DNA from: Phymorhynchus buccinoides
Taxonomy: Eukaryota; Mollusca; Gastropoda; Neogastropoda; Raphitomidae
Assembly: GCA_017654935.2 (NCBI GenBank)
Contig: CM065682.1
Location: forward strand, 40,409,466-40,473,465
Direction of reading: 5' to 3'
DNA length: 64,000 nucleotides
The notes beneath the pieces were generated by a model that was given only the letters and a program-made list of their open reading frames with translations, had not been told where the DNA came from and ran no database searches. This document shows positions 44,110 through 63,551 of this stretch, one piece after another (the first letter of the stretch is position 1; each line of letters begins with the position of its first letter). Made by a program: the position numbers and the translations under genes.

Positions 44110-44405
44110 GATTAGGTTGTACTGTCTTTTCTGGTGCTGCAGCCAGATGGATTAGGTTGTCTTTTCTAGTGCTGCAGCCAAGGGATTAGGTTGCACTGTC
44201 TTTTCTAGTGCTGCAGCCAAAGGGATTAGGTTGCACTGTCTTTTCTAGTGCTGCAGCCAAAGGGATTAAGTTGTCTTTCTAGTGCTGCAGCCAAAGGGAT
44301 TAGGTTGCACTGTCTTTCCTTGTGCTGCAGCCAAAGGGATTATGTCGTCTTCTAGTGCTGCAGATAAAGGGATTAGGTTGTCTTTTCTAGTGCTGCAGCC
44401 CAAGG
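44110..44405. repeat. About 38-bp minisatellite between BRI3 and ALG13
   Basis: Eight or so copies of AAAGGGATTAGGTTG, CACTGTCTTTTCTAGTG and CTGCAGCC, with variable presence of CACTG. Confidence 0.88.
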
Positions 44406-44652
44406 GATTTCACCCTTTTACAAGGTATTTCACCCTTTGTACAGATGGGCTTAATACTCGGTATTTTACAGTACATCAGTAGTTAAAAGATCTTTTCTTT
44501 TAGACACTTTGAGTTTACCATGGCTCAACTCAACACTGATGGCCAGTCATAGCATAACTTGCATTCTCGCTGTTTTGCCATGGAAAAGAGTGAGCATGTT
44601 TCATACCTCTGGCAAAATTTCATCCACCCTTTAAGAAACGCCTTTACTGTAT

Positions 44653-44761
<109 letters not shown>

Positions 44762-44885
44762 CATGGTATAAAAAACACCTACCTACCTACCCCCTATGTA
44801 TACACACACACGCGCACGCACGCACGAACACACACACAAAGACTATAAGTCAACATTATCTTCTATTATTATTAAGTACTTTATA

Positions 44886-45129
44886 GTACTTTATAGTCAC
44901 AGAGGCGTCTCTGTGAAATTCGGGCTGCTCCCACCTGGAGAGCGCGTCGCAGCCAGAGGCGCGCCACCCAATTGTTTTTTTTTTTTGTTGTGGTTTGTTT
45001 TTTTGGTTTTTTTGCATGCGATTTTTGTCACTGATGAGGGGGGGGGTGGGGGGTGTGTGTAAATTTTGACCAAATGACAACTTTTTCGTTGCCACTGGGT
45101 TTAACGTATGCTAAGTGCATGGGCACACG

Positions 45130-45160
<31 letters not shown>

Positions 45161-45285
45161 TCCACGTTCAGACCGTTAAGGCCTAGTGCAGAATGAGAGG
45201 AAAAAATCCCCTGTACCCAGGTTCGAACTCGGCTTTACTTGACACGAAGCGAACGCGAACGCGCTACCACTGTGCCACTCTACAC
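44886..45285 (-). mobile_element. tRNA-derived SINE, full-length copy
   Basis: The minus strand starts GTGTAGAGTGGCACAGTGGT with B box GAGTTCGAACCTGGG, followed by the roughly 330-bp body, and ends CTGTGACTATAAAGTAC. It is the most complete copy in the window and defines the family at about 400 bp. The tRNA-like head cannot be a functional tRNA gene because no cloverleaf with a 3' acceptor arm follows. Confidence 0.9.
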
Positions 45286-45289
45286 TTTT

Positions 45290-45450
45290 CTGAAAGTGTC
45301 TGTGAAGTTGAGATATCCGACTGACGGATAAGTCGACATTTTTTTATGAAAACGTCTATAAAGTCGAAATATCCGACTGACGGATAAGTCAACATTTTTT
45401 TTTGAAAACGTCTGTGAAGTCGAGATATCCGACTGACAGATAAGTCGACT
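45290..45450. repeat. Three tandem copies of a 58-bp unit
   Basis: Unit AGTCGAGATATCCGACTGAC, GGATAAGTCGACATTTTTTT, GAAAACGTCTGTGA; copies begin near 45306, 45363 and 45418. It is directly joined to the tRNA-like end of the SINE at 44886-45285. Confidence 0.8.
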
Positions 45451-45520
45451 AACACACTGATAACTTGACTCGACATAAAATCAATTGCCGCTGGCACGTC
45501 GACTTAAACGTATTCGACTG

Positions 45521-45739
45521 TAGGGGAAGACGGGGTAAAAAGCGCATGGGCGGGTAAGAAGCCCACCCCAATTATCTCATGAAATAAAGAAAATGTCAGT
45601 CAAATTTGCCCATGAGACGAATGCTAGACATTAACGCTCGTCTCATGGGCAAAATGAGACTGAAATTTGCTTCATTTCATGAGATAATTGGGGTGGGCTT
45701 CTTACCCGCCCATGCGCTTTTTACCCCGTCTTCCCCTAC
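45521..45739. mobile_element. Full-length foldback MITE (near-perfect palindrome)
   Basis: Left GGGGAAGACGGGGTAAAAAG, right CTTTTTACCCCGTCTTCCCC. The arms continue inward through GGCGGGTAAGAAGCCCACCC, ATTATCTCATGAAAT and TTTGCCCATGAGACGA almost to the centre, with only a short loop near 45628. TA flanks both ends. Confidence 0.88.
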
Positions 45740-47069
45740 TAATATTAGTATTGGTAGTGGTGGTGGTTCCCATTTTACTTATTCATTATTTATCATCATC
45801 TTCATCATTATCATTGTTGTTGTAGTGATTGTCCACTTAACTCTCTCCCACTTGCACACACACATATGCATGCGCATGCACACACGCATATATATATACA
45901 TGCACACACGTACACACACACACAACACTCTCTCTCAGTACACATACACCAGCTTCACACAGTATGAATGTGTCAGTACACCAAGCACTAGGTCACACAG
46001 AAACCCAGACATTTTTGTATCAAATAACAACACTTAAGGCTCTTGAAAATGTCCATCTTAGTCAGCCACACAGACAATAGGATGAAAGAGAGCGGGGAAA
46101 AACCTACCTAATTTTTTATTTATTTTTAAAGTTAGGAAAAAAGGGGAAGGGGGGGGGGGGGGGGAGAAAAAAGGAACAAAGAAACAAGGAGGAAAGGAAG
46201 GAAAAAAGAAAAGAAAGGGTTAAAAATGAAGGCGGAAGTGGTGGTGAGTTGCATGATGAGTGAGCAAGATAGCGGAGAGCGGATGAATGATTGGGTGTAG
46301 TGCGAGAGTTACATATTTGTCAATGTAAATTTATGTTTCATACTTTTATTTACTATTTTTAGTTTAGACGGTGGAAGACAAGTTCCCATGTGCGTTGTAC
46401 AATGCCAATGGACAATAAAGAAACTTATGACTTGTGTGTGACACCATTACAATGGACTGAATACAGATATACATAGCCGAACTGCAGTTTTTGTTTTAGC
46501 CTTGCCAACTCATTCACAATGCATCATCCCCCCTTCCTCCTGTCCCAAACCCAACCCATCCTCCCCTACTTTCCTTTCCCTCTTCCCATTCCCCCGCCCA
46601 TCCCCTTCCCCATCCCACTTGTCCCTTTGGAGCTGACCATCTGGGCAGCATTTCATCTTGATCCTATATTATATCATATATGGAAGCCCCTTGTTATACA
46701 TGTAGTATCATAATCTTCAAAATGTTGGAGTATACTTAATGCAAGCAAAGACACTCAGTAGAGTAAGCTCCTTGATGCAAGAAGCAAGAAGAAGGGGAAA
46801 TAATGTCTTCAACACCTTGTGGCTTTTCAGCAAATGCTTTGAAACTTTTGTTAAATTTTCATCATTAACAAAAAAGTTTTTGAGTAAACAACAAAATCTT
46901 AAAAATTACAAAATAAATTTTGAACTAATCTAGCTAAGATACGAATCTATAAGATTTCATTCGAGTAAAGAACGGGGAAAAAACCCAACCTCTATTAACC
47001 TCTGAACGAACTTCATTTACTGCGGAATCCTTTAGCAGACGAATTATAGCCAACAATCTGGTTCTGATA

Positions 47070-50000
47070 ATGCTAAACAAACGTGTTTTCGTGACTGTTG
47101 GTACAACAGAATTCGACAAGCTGATAAAGTCTGTAACATCTCCAAATATTTGTAGAGTAAGCGTCACTATGATTATTTGACTGACCTATTAATAAGAATG
47201 ATGAAGCATGAAAAGATGCTTGCATCATCCACAGGCAGTACTACTAGTAGACTAGTACAGTATTAGTACTGCTAGTCTGCTACAGTAGTACTACTAGGCC
47301 TTCTACTAGAAACTAGCAGAAATTACTTCTATCTACTTAGTTCTTCTTTCTTTCTTAAGGTATAGCATGTGAATATTATTATAGCACATAGCATTCTCCA
47401 TCAAAGTAAAAAAATAGACAGGGGGAATATGATTGAAACACAAGAAAATCTTTTACTAACAGAATTGCACCTTTATGGAATCGACTACCATCCACCAGAC
47501 TAAGAGAGCTCATAATAGTAACACTAACAGCTTTACAAAAAATCAGCTCGACCAATGGAAATTTTACAATTATATTAAGTATGAATATGAATCATTATGA
47601 TGATTAAATCATTGCGAAAACCTGAGTGTACAATACCATGCGTATATAATAATAAAACAAAAACACAAAGATGGGACATTGAAAGCCTGACGGCTATATT
47701 GTTTTGTCCCTATTTCCTAATTCCGGATAAGCCCCTGCTATGTCCCAGGCCCATTGTGTCCCAGGCCCAATATGTTCCACTTGATCCTGGTTGATGATTT
47801 GATTTTGATCCCTTTGTGTCCCAGGCCCTATATGTTCCACTTGATCCTGGTTGATGATTTGATTTTGATCCCTTTGTGTCCCAGGCCCTATATGTTCCAC
47901 TTGATCCTGGTTGATGATTTGATCCATTTGTGTCCCAGGCCCTTGTGTCCCATATGTTCCACTTGATCCTGGTTGATGATTTGATCCCTTTGTGTCCCAG
48001 GCCCAATATGTTCCACTTGATCCTGGTTGATGATTTGATTTTGATCCCTTTGTGTCCCAGGCCCAATATGTTCCACTTGATCCTGGTTGATGATTTGATT
48101 TTGATCCCTTTGTGTCCCAGGCCCAATATGTTCCACTTGATCCTGGTTGATGATTTGATTTTGATCCCTTTGTGTCCCAGGCCCTATATGATCCCTTTGT
48201 GTCCCAGGCCCTATATGTTCCACTCCACCCTATATGTTCCACTTGATCCTGGTTTTGATTTTGATCCCTTTGTGTCCCAGGCCCAATATGTTCCACTTGA
48301 TCCTGGTTGATGATTTGATTTTGATCCCTTTGTGTCCCAGGCCCTATATGTTCCACTTGATCCTGGTTGATGATTTGATCCATTTGTGTCCCAGGCCCTA
48401 TATGTTCCACTTGATCCTGGTTGATGATTTGATCCCTTTGTGTCCCAGGCCCAATATGTTCCACTTGATCCTGGTTGATTTGATCCCTTTGTGTCCCAGG
48501 CCCTATATGTTCCACTTGATTCTGGTTGATGATTTGATCCCTTTGTGTCCCAGGCCCTATATGTTCCACTTGATCCTGGTTGATGATTTGATCCATTTGT
48601 GTCCCAGGCGCGGTATGCACATGTTCCCAAAGTGGGACATATCAGGCCTGGGACCCAACGGATTTGGGACCCAACTGTAATTTTGAGGATTCCTTTAGGT
48701 CCCAGGAAATTGGTGTCATTGTTATTGTTCGTGTGTTATGGTTATGGTATCGATGGTGGTGGTCTGTGTGTCTGAGGAGTGTGTGCATATGTGTGTGCGC
48801 ACATGTGTGTGTGTGTTGGCGGTTAATTATTAAAGCGCGCATGTGTGTGTGTGTGTGTGTTTATGACTATCTCTGTGTCACACACACACACACACATATT
48901 AAATTATGGCATATACACACATGAGCGCGTATACACATACGCGCAAACGAGAGTAGGGGAGGGGGAGGGGTAGAGAGAGAGAGAGAGAGAGAGAGAGACA
49001 CAGACAGAAAGACGACGGACAGACAGAGACCTAATGGGCCTGGGACACGATGGGCCTAGGACCTAATGGGCCTGGGACACAACGGGCCTGGGACCTAATG
49101 GGCCTGGGACACAACGGGATGGGACCTATTGGTTTCAACTTGAGGGTTGTTTATACTTGCTTACTTGATTTACCATTCTCACTTGCTTCCTTGGTTCGAT
49201 ATCCCTGTGGTTCTTTGATGGTGGTTTACACCAAAAGTGGCTATGAAGGTTGGGGCTGTGCCGGTTAGGGCTTGTCCCTGGGTCACTACGGTAGCAAGAT
49301 TGGCCTGACAAAGCCACGAAATGCTAGGAAGACTTCTATTTTTTATTTACCTTGCTTGTTTGTTCTTTTTAGTTCAATTTTATTTTATTTTTATCTCTTG
49401 CTGCATCGCACATTATATACGTCAAGTGAAATAAAGTTAACCTTACTTTAAGTTAAGTCAGCTGCATAAGCTTCTTTCTATAATGGTGTCTCTAGTCTAT
49501 AGAAAACCATTGGACAACCCATGTTCGACTTCAGTAATTGTAGAGTGAGTATAGTTTGACTTCATGGGGGTTCAATTTCTCAATGCATGCTACAGAATTT
49601 GTTGTTTAAAATCAAATGAAAAAAATAACTATGGCACTATATAATGTGATTGCAGGTGCTTCGTGAACTGGGCTATACTAAAGTCTTGCTGCAGACAGGA
49701 CGTGGGCAGTTTGAACCAAAACCAGCAGAACTGAGTGACTGCAGTCCTGCTGTCCAGTCCTACACTTTTAAAGACTCCATAAGTGATGACATCAGTGCTG
49801 CTGACCTTGTCATATGTCATGCCGGTCAGTACAGATTATTTTCTTAATAAATTCAGTTTATTACCATTTGTGCTCTGCAATCAAGGTGACTTCAAACTGC
49901 TACCATGGCAAAAACAAGAATTCATCATAAATGATGGTGGAGGTAACACTAAGTGATAAGCTGATGATAATTTGAATGTAAAAGATGCAAAGAAGGCCTC

Positions 50001-51882
50001 TCCTGGGAGTGGGAGAGAAAGGTAAAACTCTGGCTTGAAATTACATGAGGTCATGGATTTTCATCTTTTTATTTTTATTGGAGGGAGGGGGGTTCCCTGT
50101 AACCCCCCCCCCTTCTTTTTTTAAAGTATGTGTCTAATGTGTGTTTAAAAAAAAAGTTTTGTTTAAAATTATGTTATTGACGGACCTAGTTTGTTGTTAC
50201 AAAAAGTTTTCAGATTTTTTAAAAACATGTAAGGCCTACTTAAATGGTGGTGGTGATTGTGTGTGTGTGTGAGAGAGAGAGAGAGATTAAGATTAAAATT
50301 ATAGCCCCGTCGACAACAAAGGCCATGTCAGGGCTGTCACCACGTTAAATCTTACCACGTAGGGAGAGAGAGAGAGAAAGAAAGAAAGAAAAAAAAAAGA
50401 GAGAGAGACAGAGGAGAGAGAGATGAGTAGTAAACTTGGATACTCTTGGACTATAGGCTGTATTGTACCAAAGATGTTTAATAAAACTTGAGTCTGAAAA
50501 AATTACTTAATAATATACTTCTTATTTTTCCAGGGGCAGGGAGCGTGCTTGAGACCCTAACAGCGGGGAAAGCTATGCTGGTGGTCATCAATGATGAGCT
50601 GATGAACAACCACCAAGAGGAGCTTGCAAAGCGGCTACAAAAACTGCAGCATCTCTTCTACTGTACTTGCAGGTATGTGATGGCAATGAGAGTTATAATA
50701 TAACATGCTTGGATAGAATTGAAGGAAGATTTGTTGTCACATCTTGGTAATAAAATATGTTTATTGCATGACATTTAAATTTTTTTTTTAACTGAAGATT
50801 GATTTTTCATTTGGGGCTGCTTCTCAAATAAGTTATTGTTCACAAGATGACGCATTATCATGTTCTGCAAAACGCTAGCTCTGGTCTTCACTTAAAATCT
50901 AGTTTAGGGAACGAGTTACAATTTGCATAATGCCAAACTTTCATTACATGTTGTATGTTTATTGTCATGATCTAAAACTAAAATTAAATTCCTTCTTAAA
51001 ATGTTTTTTTATGTTGACATAAACCTAAAAGTTTGGCGCTGAACCTAAGCTGTCAAACACCAGCTGAATTCTGATTATGAATCATGGGGGATGGGGGACT
51101 TTTTCTTGTACAGTGGAACCTCCCTTATAAGACCTCCCATTATGAGACTCCCTCCCATATAAGACCTACTTCTTTGAGAGTCCTTTGTAAGTATTAAAAT
51201 TACCTCCCTTATAAGACCTCATTTTGGATGCTTTTTGAAGGTCTTATAATGGAGGTTCCACTGTATTACAAACACATTGCACCCATCACCAGATTTCCGT
51301 TTAATATGACTATGTAATGAAATAAGCATAGTGTGCAGAATTTCATCTTCATTTTAGAATGTTCTTATTTCTATTTTTCTTTTTTGTACAAAAATCAAAA
51401 CAAAAACACCTCTGTGTCATTAGATTTCGTAACAAATCATTCATTCATTCATCTCGTAACAAATTGTATTGGCCTTGTAAAATAAGTACTAGTAGTGAAT
51501 GAATAAAATATGACTGATGCAATGCAGTTTCTTTTTTTCTTCTTCTGTAAATGTACTGATACATTGCAGTTTCATTTTTTTTTTTTTCTGTAAATGTTTC
51601 AGCACACTGCAGCAGACACTGGAAACAGCAGATTTCACAACACTACAGCCGTACACTCCAGGCAATCCTGAATTTCTAAAATCTCATCTCCAGTCTCTTT
51701 TGCACACTCCAGTGACTGTCAGGCCGACTTGGGTGTTTGTGTTTCATCTGACATGGATTGGGTTGCTTGCTGTTGTTTATGTGTGGATGCCTCTGGCAGC
51801 AGTCTTCATGCTGTTTGTGTTGGTGTGTCTGGTTGCGTTTGTTTTCTGTGGAAATATCACAAGTTGTGGCAGTAAAGAATGA
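47070..51882 (+). CDS. ALG13: ALG13, UDP-GlcNAc transferase catalytic subunit, 224 aa
   Basis: Exons are 47070-47156, 49656-49824, 50534-50672 and 51603-51882 (stop TGA 51880-51882), 675 bp in frame. With ALG14 the family adds the second GlcNAc to dolichyl-PP-GlcNAc at the cytosolic ER face. Exon 1 encodes [19 protein letters not shown], the GT28 start. Exon 2 encodes [14 protein letters not shown] and [13 protein letters not shown]. Exon 3 encodes [12 protein letters not shown] and [17 protein letters not shown], then HLFYCTC. All match human ALG13 residues 1-165. There are no OTU, Tudor or proline-rich regions of the long vertebrate isoform. Instead residues 175-214 ([20 protein letters not shown], then [20 protein letters not shown]) are strongly hydrophobic and could form two membrane helices. 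A poly(A) signal AATAAA lies at 52385-52390. Exon 1 is short and its start ATG is the only one before the GTT motif in frame. Confidence 0.93.
47745..48610. repeat. About 60-bp minisatellite in ALG13 intron 1
   Basis: About 16 copies of a unit with TTTGTGTCCCAGGCCCTATA, TGTTCCACTTGATCCTGGTT and GATGATTTGAT; some copies lose GATTTT. The short core GGGCCTGGGACAC appears in opposite orientation at 49037-49110 and near 48641. Confidence 0.92.
49037..49130. repeat. Inverted mini-array GGGCCTGGGACAC/CTAAT
   Basis: Five to six copies of GGGCCTGGGACACAACG and GGGCCTGGGACCTAAT. The complement (GTGTCCCAGGCCC) is the core of the 47745-48610 array. It lies past a GT/CA/GA microsatellite block (48780-49010). 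Confidence 0.85.
51111..51263. mobile_element. MITE with CAGTGGAACCTCC ends (pogo/Tigger-like), TA flanks
   Basis: Left TA-CAGTGGAACCTCCCTTATA, right TAATGGAGGTTCCACTG-TA. The internal TTATAAGACCTC motif is repeated three times. About 153 bp, in the last ALG13 intron. The ends resemble Tc1/mariner pogo-type inverted repeats. Confidence 0.85.
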
Positions 51883-52384
51883 AATCTGAATGAGATCAGT
51901 GAGCCAAACAAGACTTAGGTTGTTTATAAGACAACCATATACATTGTACATATTTGGATATGTGTTTCAGGGAGAAGGAGAGAAAAAGGGAGAGAGAAAG
52001 AGAGATTGTCATGTTACATGGAAAACTGGTGTCAGGGGGGAAACAGTATTTGGCAATGTAATAAAGTCATGAATTGTGGGGGAAAATATTGTTTGTGTTC
52101 AAATTGTTATTTATGCTTTTGTTTAACTTTGAATTGTATAGAAGCAAGAAAGAAAACCCATTATAGCATGGATCTGTTGGTGAATTGGTGACAATTGTTC
52201 TTAGAAGAATGAAAGGAAAACTACATGCATGTTGTGAAAATTGACAGACTACAGAGAGGGACTCACAAACAAATATTAAAGTGCTGGAACAAACTATTTT
52301 TAAGAGTGAAGTCTATCACTCAGAATGGCATTGAATGGAGGAGTGTCAAATCTGTTATGTATCTAACTGGTCTCTGGATTACAA

Positions 52385-52390
52385 AATAAA
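52385..52390 (+). terminator. Likely ALG13 polyadenylation signal
   Basis: AATAAA about 500 bp past the ALG13 stop, in TACAAAATAAATGTGATG, followed by a GATGATGATAAAAAA stretch. It is the clearest canonical hexamer after the stop and before the MITE at 52422. Confidence 0.5.
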
Positions 52391-52421
52391 TGTGATGATG
52401 ATAAAAAATAACAAGACATGG

Positions 52422-52688
52422 ACATTTCGCCGCCCGCATGCAATACAGACATAAGTCGAATGACGTCACTTCACATGAGGAATGGAAAACTCAATATTTT
52501 GGTCATTTCAGGCCGCATAACGTCATTTCTTGTTCCTTTAGCGTCACCATCAGTGTTTTACCTTTGCAAATTGTTGTTTTACAGCTTTGCTAGATGATGC
52601 AGTTTATCTAGATCAACTGGTAAGTCCAACACATCGAAGATGACCAATTTTGAGTTATGTCTCTTTTGCATGCGGACGGCGATTTGTC
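52422..52688. mobile_element. MITE with TTCGCCGCCCGCATGCAA ends downstream of ALG13
   Basis: Left ACATTTCGCCGCCCGCATGC, right GCATGCGGACGGCGATTTGT, inverted with few mismatches. The interior holds a perfect cAMP-response-type palindrome TGACGTCA at 52461-52468. It lies about 30 bp past the likely ALG13 poly(A) signal. Confidence 0.8.
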
Positions 52689-52689
52689 A

Positions 52690-55600
52690 TAAATGAATGT
52701 TTCGCACCAGTTCCACTCATACAAGCTTAATTTAAAAACACCATTCCCATACATACTTCACTGACTTGCAGAAAATACAATCACAATACAGAACTTAAAT
52801 TTATTGTTTGTTTCTTTTTTCTTTTCTTTTTTCCAATATTTCATCAGTAAGGGGGAAAAACAACTTTCAGGCCGCACACATCTTCATACACCTGACACAC
52901 TCTGAACACGGAATACATTCATCATGTTAGAGGACTAAAACAAGAGACTTTAAAAACAAAATGGGGAACAAACTAGATGCACCAAACCAGTCTGGAATGT
53001 TGCTGTCTATAATGAATCACTATCATGACACATTAAACAGTGAATGTCAGATTTATGCAGTATTTGTGTGGTTAATTTTTATTTTTTTTAAATACAAAAA
53101 AGGCTTTAACTGCCGACACCAGTTTACTTGATCCATCTTAAAACACTAAAAGTTTGTTGACAAATGCTTCAAACTGACAAGTGTTACACCCATATATGTT
53201 TCACAGAAAATACTGCTACAAAAATACATTGTTTCAGAGAAAACAAGACAGGAAAGGGAGACTGATGGTTGTGGAGTGAACAGTGTGAGTGAGATTGAAA
53301 CAATCATTTAGGTTATATCAAGTCTATTTAAAAAAATTGATAAATGTATAACACCATTTTTTCTATTCCCAGCTACTTTAATCTGAAAAATGATGGGCCT
53401 TTGAAAGGATTATGCGAAGAAGCTACCCTACTTGAATGCAATTCAGTTTTGATGGACTAATAATTCTCTACCTACTTTAAAAATTGCGATAAACAGTTTT
53501 TTTTAATTCTCAATTTCTATTGCCTGGATCATATTATGTTGACCATTAGATAAACTTAACAATAAGAAAGGAACCCAAATTAAATAAGATCTGACGAAAT
53601 AAAATTTCATCAAAATATACAATTGAATAAAGGCATGATGGTATCAAATTCAGCTTTTAAAAACTCAGACCAGACATACATGAATACATTTTCAATAAAA
53701 CATATCGTAACCAAACAAAAGTGATAAAAAAGGGACAAAATTATAGTAACAATGCCATTTAAACTTAACAAAAACCAGAACCTGCCTGCATTATTATTAT
53801 TTTATTATCTCGAGATAACAACCGCAAAAACAAGAACAGACCAAAAATATAAGACACATGATTAAGTTTTTATTTAAATATTTTGTTAAAAGTACAAGAT
53901 TAAACCTAAAAAAGTATGATGTGGATTACACATGGAGAGTGACAATAAAATTATTCTATTCACAATGAAGATGAATAGCCCTTTGTAAAACTATTTAACT
54001 ACAGTAATAATCAAAATACAGTACACTATTTTCAGAAGGGAACAAAATCCACGAAAACTTTGTAAATAATGTTAAACGTTAAAAGCCTAAATATCGTTTC
54101 AACAAGTGAATGTTTTATTTCACTCATTTAATCTGAATTGATTTCATATTAACTTCATTACAAATAAAATGTCAGAATTTTTTTTCTAAATGTCATGATT
54201 ATTTGTTTGCCTTACAATTTTGTTTAGATAATCTGCACCTTTCTTGTTGAGTAAAAGTCTTTCAATCTGCTGATGCACAAAAACAAAACAAAAAAACAAC
54301 AACAAACACAAACCACAACAGCAGAATGGCAGTTGCCTATCAATTCTGCAGAGCTGTAAAGCGCAAATGGCTTTTTCAAAGAATAATGGTTGCATAATAG
54401 CCAAATGGTTGACACTCCAACATAATGTCCATAAACTTTACAGAAGTACCCAGACACATTGCTGAAAACTCACCTATGGCAACCAACAATTTAAATTCAA
54501 AGTACAAGTAAAAAGATAAGACAAACTGACCATTGCACACACACACACACAAACAAACTGACTTTCCTATTCATGCACTTCCACAAAAATTGAAACAATA
54601 AAAAGCTGTAATGATTTGCTGATAATAAATGACAGGGCTTAAATGACAAGTGACTGAATGTTGCAAAAAGCAGACAGACATTGAACAACTTTTCATCCTC
54701 ACAGCCACTCCTTCCAACACCAACCCCTTTCTACCTTACTATGCTTTTCTTCTTCACTCCCATCTTCTGAAAAGTAATCACCCTATTTCCACACTGAGCT
54801 ATTTTCAACTGTCATCACACGGCTACCTCTCAACTTTACTCCAACTCAATTTCACTTCAGTCTCATGGAGGGCTACTCCCAAAACTTGTTATGTACTTAT
54901 CTCTTTTTCATCAAGGATTGTTTCTACCCCCACCATCAAGGTTAGTTCCCTTGTTACAAGGATCCCGCAGTCACAATTGATATTGTTCATTACAAACAGC
55001 AAGACATGAAGAATACTGTTGGATTACTTTTTCAAGGATTATGATTGACCTCTTGGCTCTATAGTCATATAATAAATTATTGTGAAAACATAACAATGCA
55101 TGATTAAAGTGTTCAGTTGAGGTGGGATGATTATCAACCACAAGCTCAAACAACCATGTCCATGCAAAACCATATCAATCCACGCAAAACAACCATATCC
55201 CAATCTGCTAATCACTCACGCTCTCCACACTTTCAAAACTAAATCACGCACTGAGTTATTAAAGAACTGAACACAGGCAGTGAGAGCTTGGATGAGGAAA
55301 TTCACAACATCAACCAAAACAAAGCAACACTAAACAGCACTGACACAATGCAAACCTTCGCCAAAGAGAAGCAACTTGGTTTTAATTTGTTTACAGCAAG
55401 ATCAACCTGATAAGGCCTACTCCTTGTCATCAAGCACAATAGAAGGGAGATACCTTTGGCAAGGCAAGTCTATCGCTTGCTGATTCTGTGGGACTAAAAA
55501 TAGGTCCTAGACTGAAATGCATTTTAAAGCTTATCTTGCATTAATGAAAGGGAAGGGTGGTGACTAGAATGGATTATAAATTATCTCGATATCTGAATTA

Positions 55601-55957
55601 TAACATTAATTGACTTTTATGGATTATTTTCATCACAACACCTTAATTCTTCACAAAATGTCTTTAAAGTTCTTTAAATTTCATGACTTTTGTTGCAACT
55701 GTGCTACAGGTATATAAAAAAAACTTCAGGAATACTGTCCATACGGGTCTCTGACAGATTGGACGCTAATCTCACATAACATTGGTAAAAGTAAAAAAAA
55801 AAAAAAAGAAATCTAAATGACAATTTAGGTTATCTACAAAATTCAATGGCATGCTCCTTGGACTATCCAAAATTCCCATTCCATTTAATTAAAATTACCA
55901 TCCATTCATAACCTTTTTTGTTTACAGCAATTCCTTAAACATACAAAGATAAAAACA
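52690..55957. other. Interval between converging ALG13 and MLST8
   Basis: AT-rich, no coding similarity on either strand. The MLST8 3' UTR enters from the right. No recognisable transposon ends were seen apart from the flanking MITEs. Confidence 0.5.
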
Positions 55958-56108
55958 TACCATATTGTTTGGACTATAAGGCGCACCTTATTATAACAAA
56001 CTTCAGATTTTGTTACGATATTTTCTTACTATTCTATTGGTCATATTAAAAGCCGCAGGTCTTAGTCTGGGAAAAAAAGTCTCGCCTTATAGTCCGAAAA
56101 AGATGGTA
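55958..56108. mobile_element. MITE of the same family 27 bp past the MLST8 stop
   Basis: Left TACCATATTGTTTGGACTAT then AAGGCGCACC, right CGCCTTATAGTCCGAAAAAG then ATGGTA. The inverted ends are well preserved. The MLST8 stop codon is at 56136-56138, so this element must begin the 3' UTR. Confidence 0.87.
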
Positions 56109-56135
56109 ATCTTCTCCGAGGAGATAGTCCAGAGT

Positions 56136-63551
<7,416 letters not shown>

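Noticed and set aside
44886..45285. Functional tRNA gene
   Set aside because: A and B boxes are present, but the head is joined to a SINE body and shared by several diverged dispersed copies.
46934..47167. Minus-strand frame [14 protein letters not shown]...
   Set aside because: Shadow of ALG13 exon 1, which is read on the plus strand ([13 protein letters not shown]).
47694..48630. Frames with [17 protein letters not shown] repeats
   Set aside because: Translation of the ALG13 intron 1 minisatellite, lying between well-supported ALG13 exons 1 and 2.
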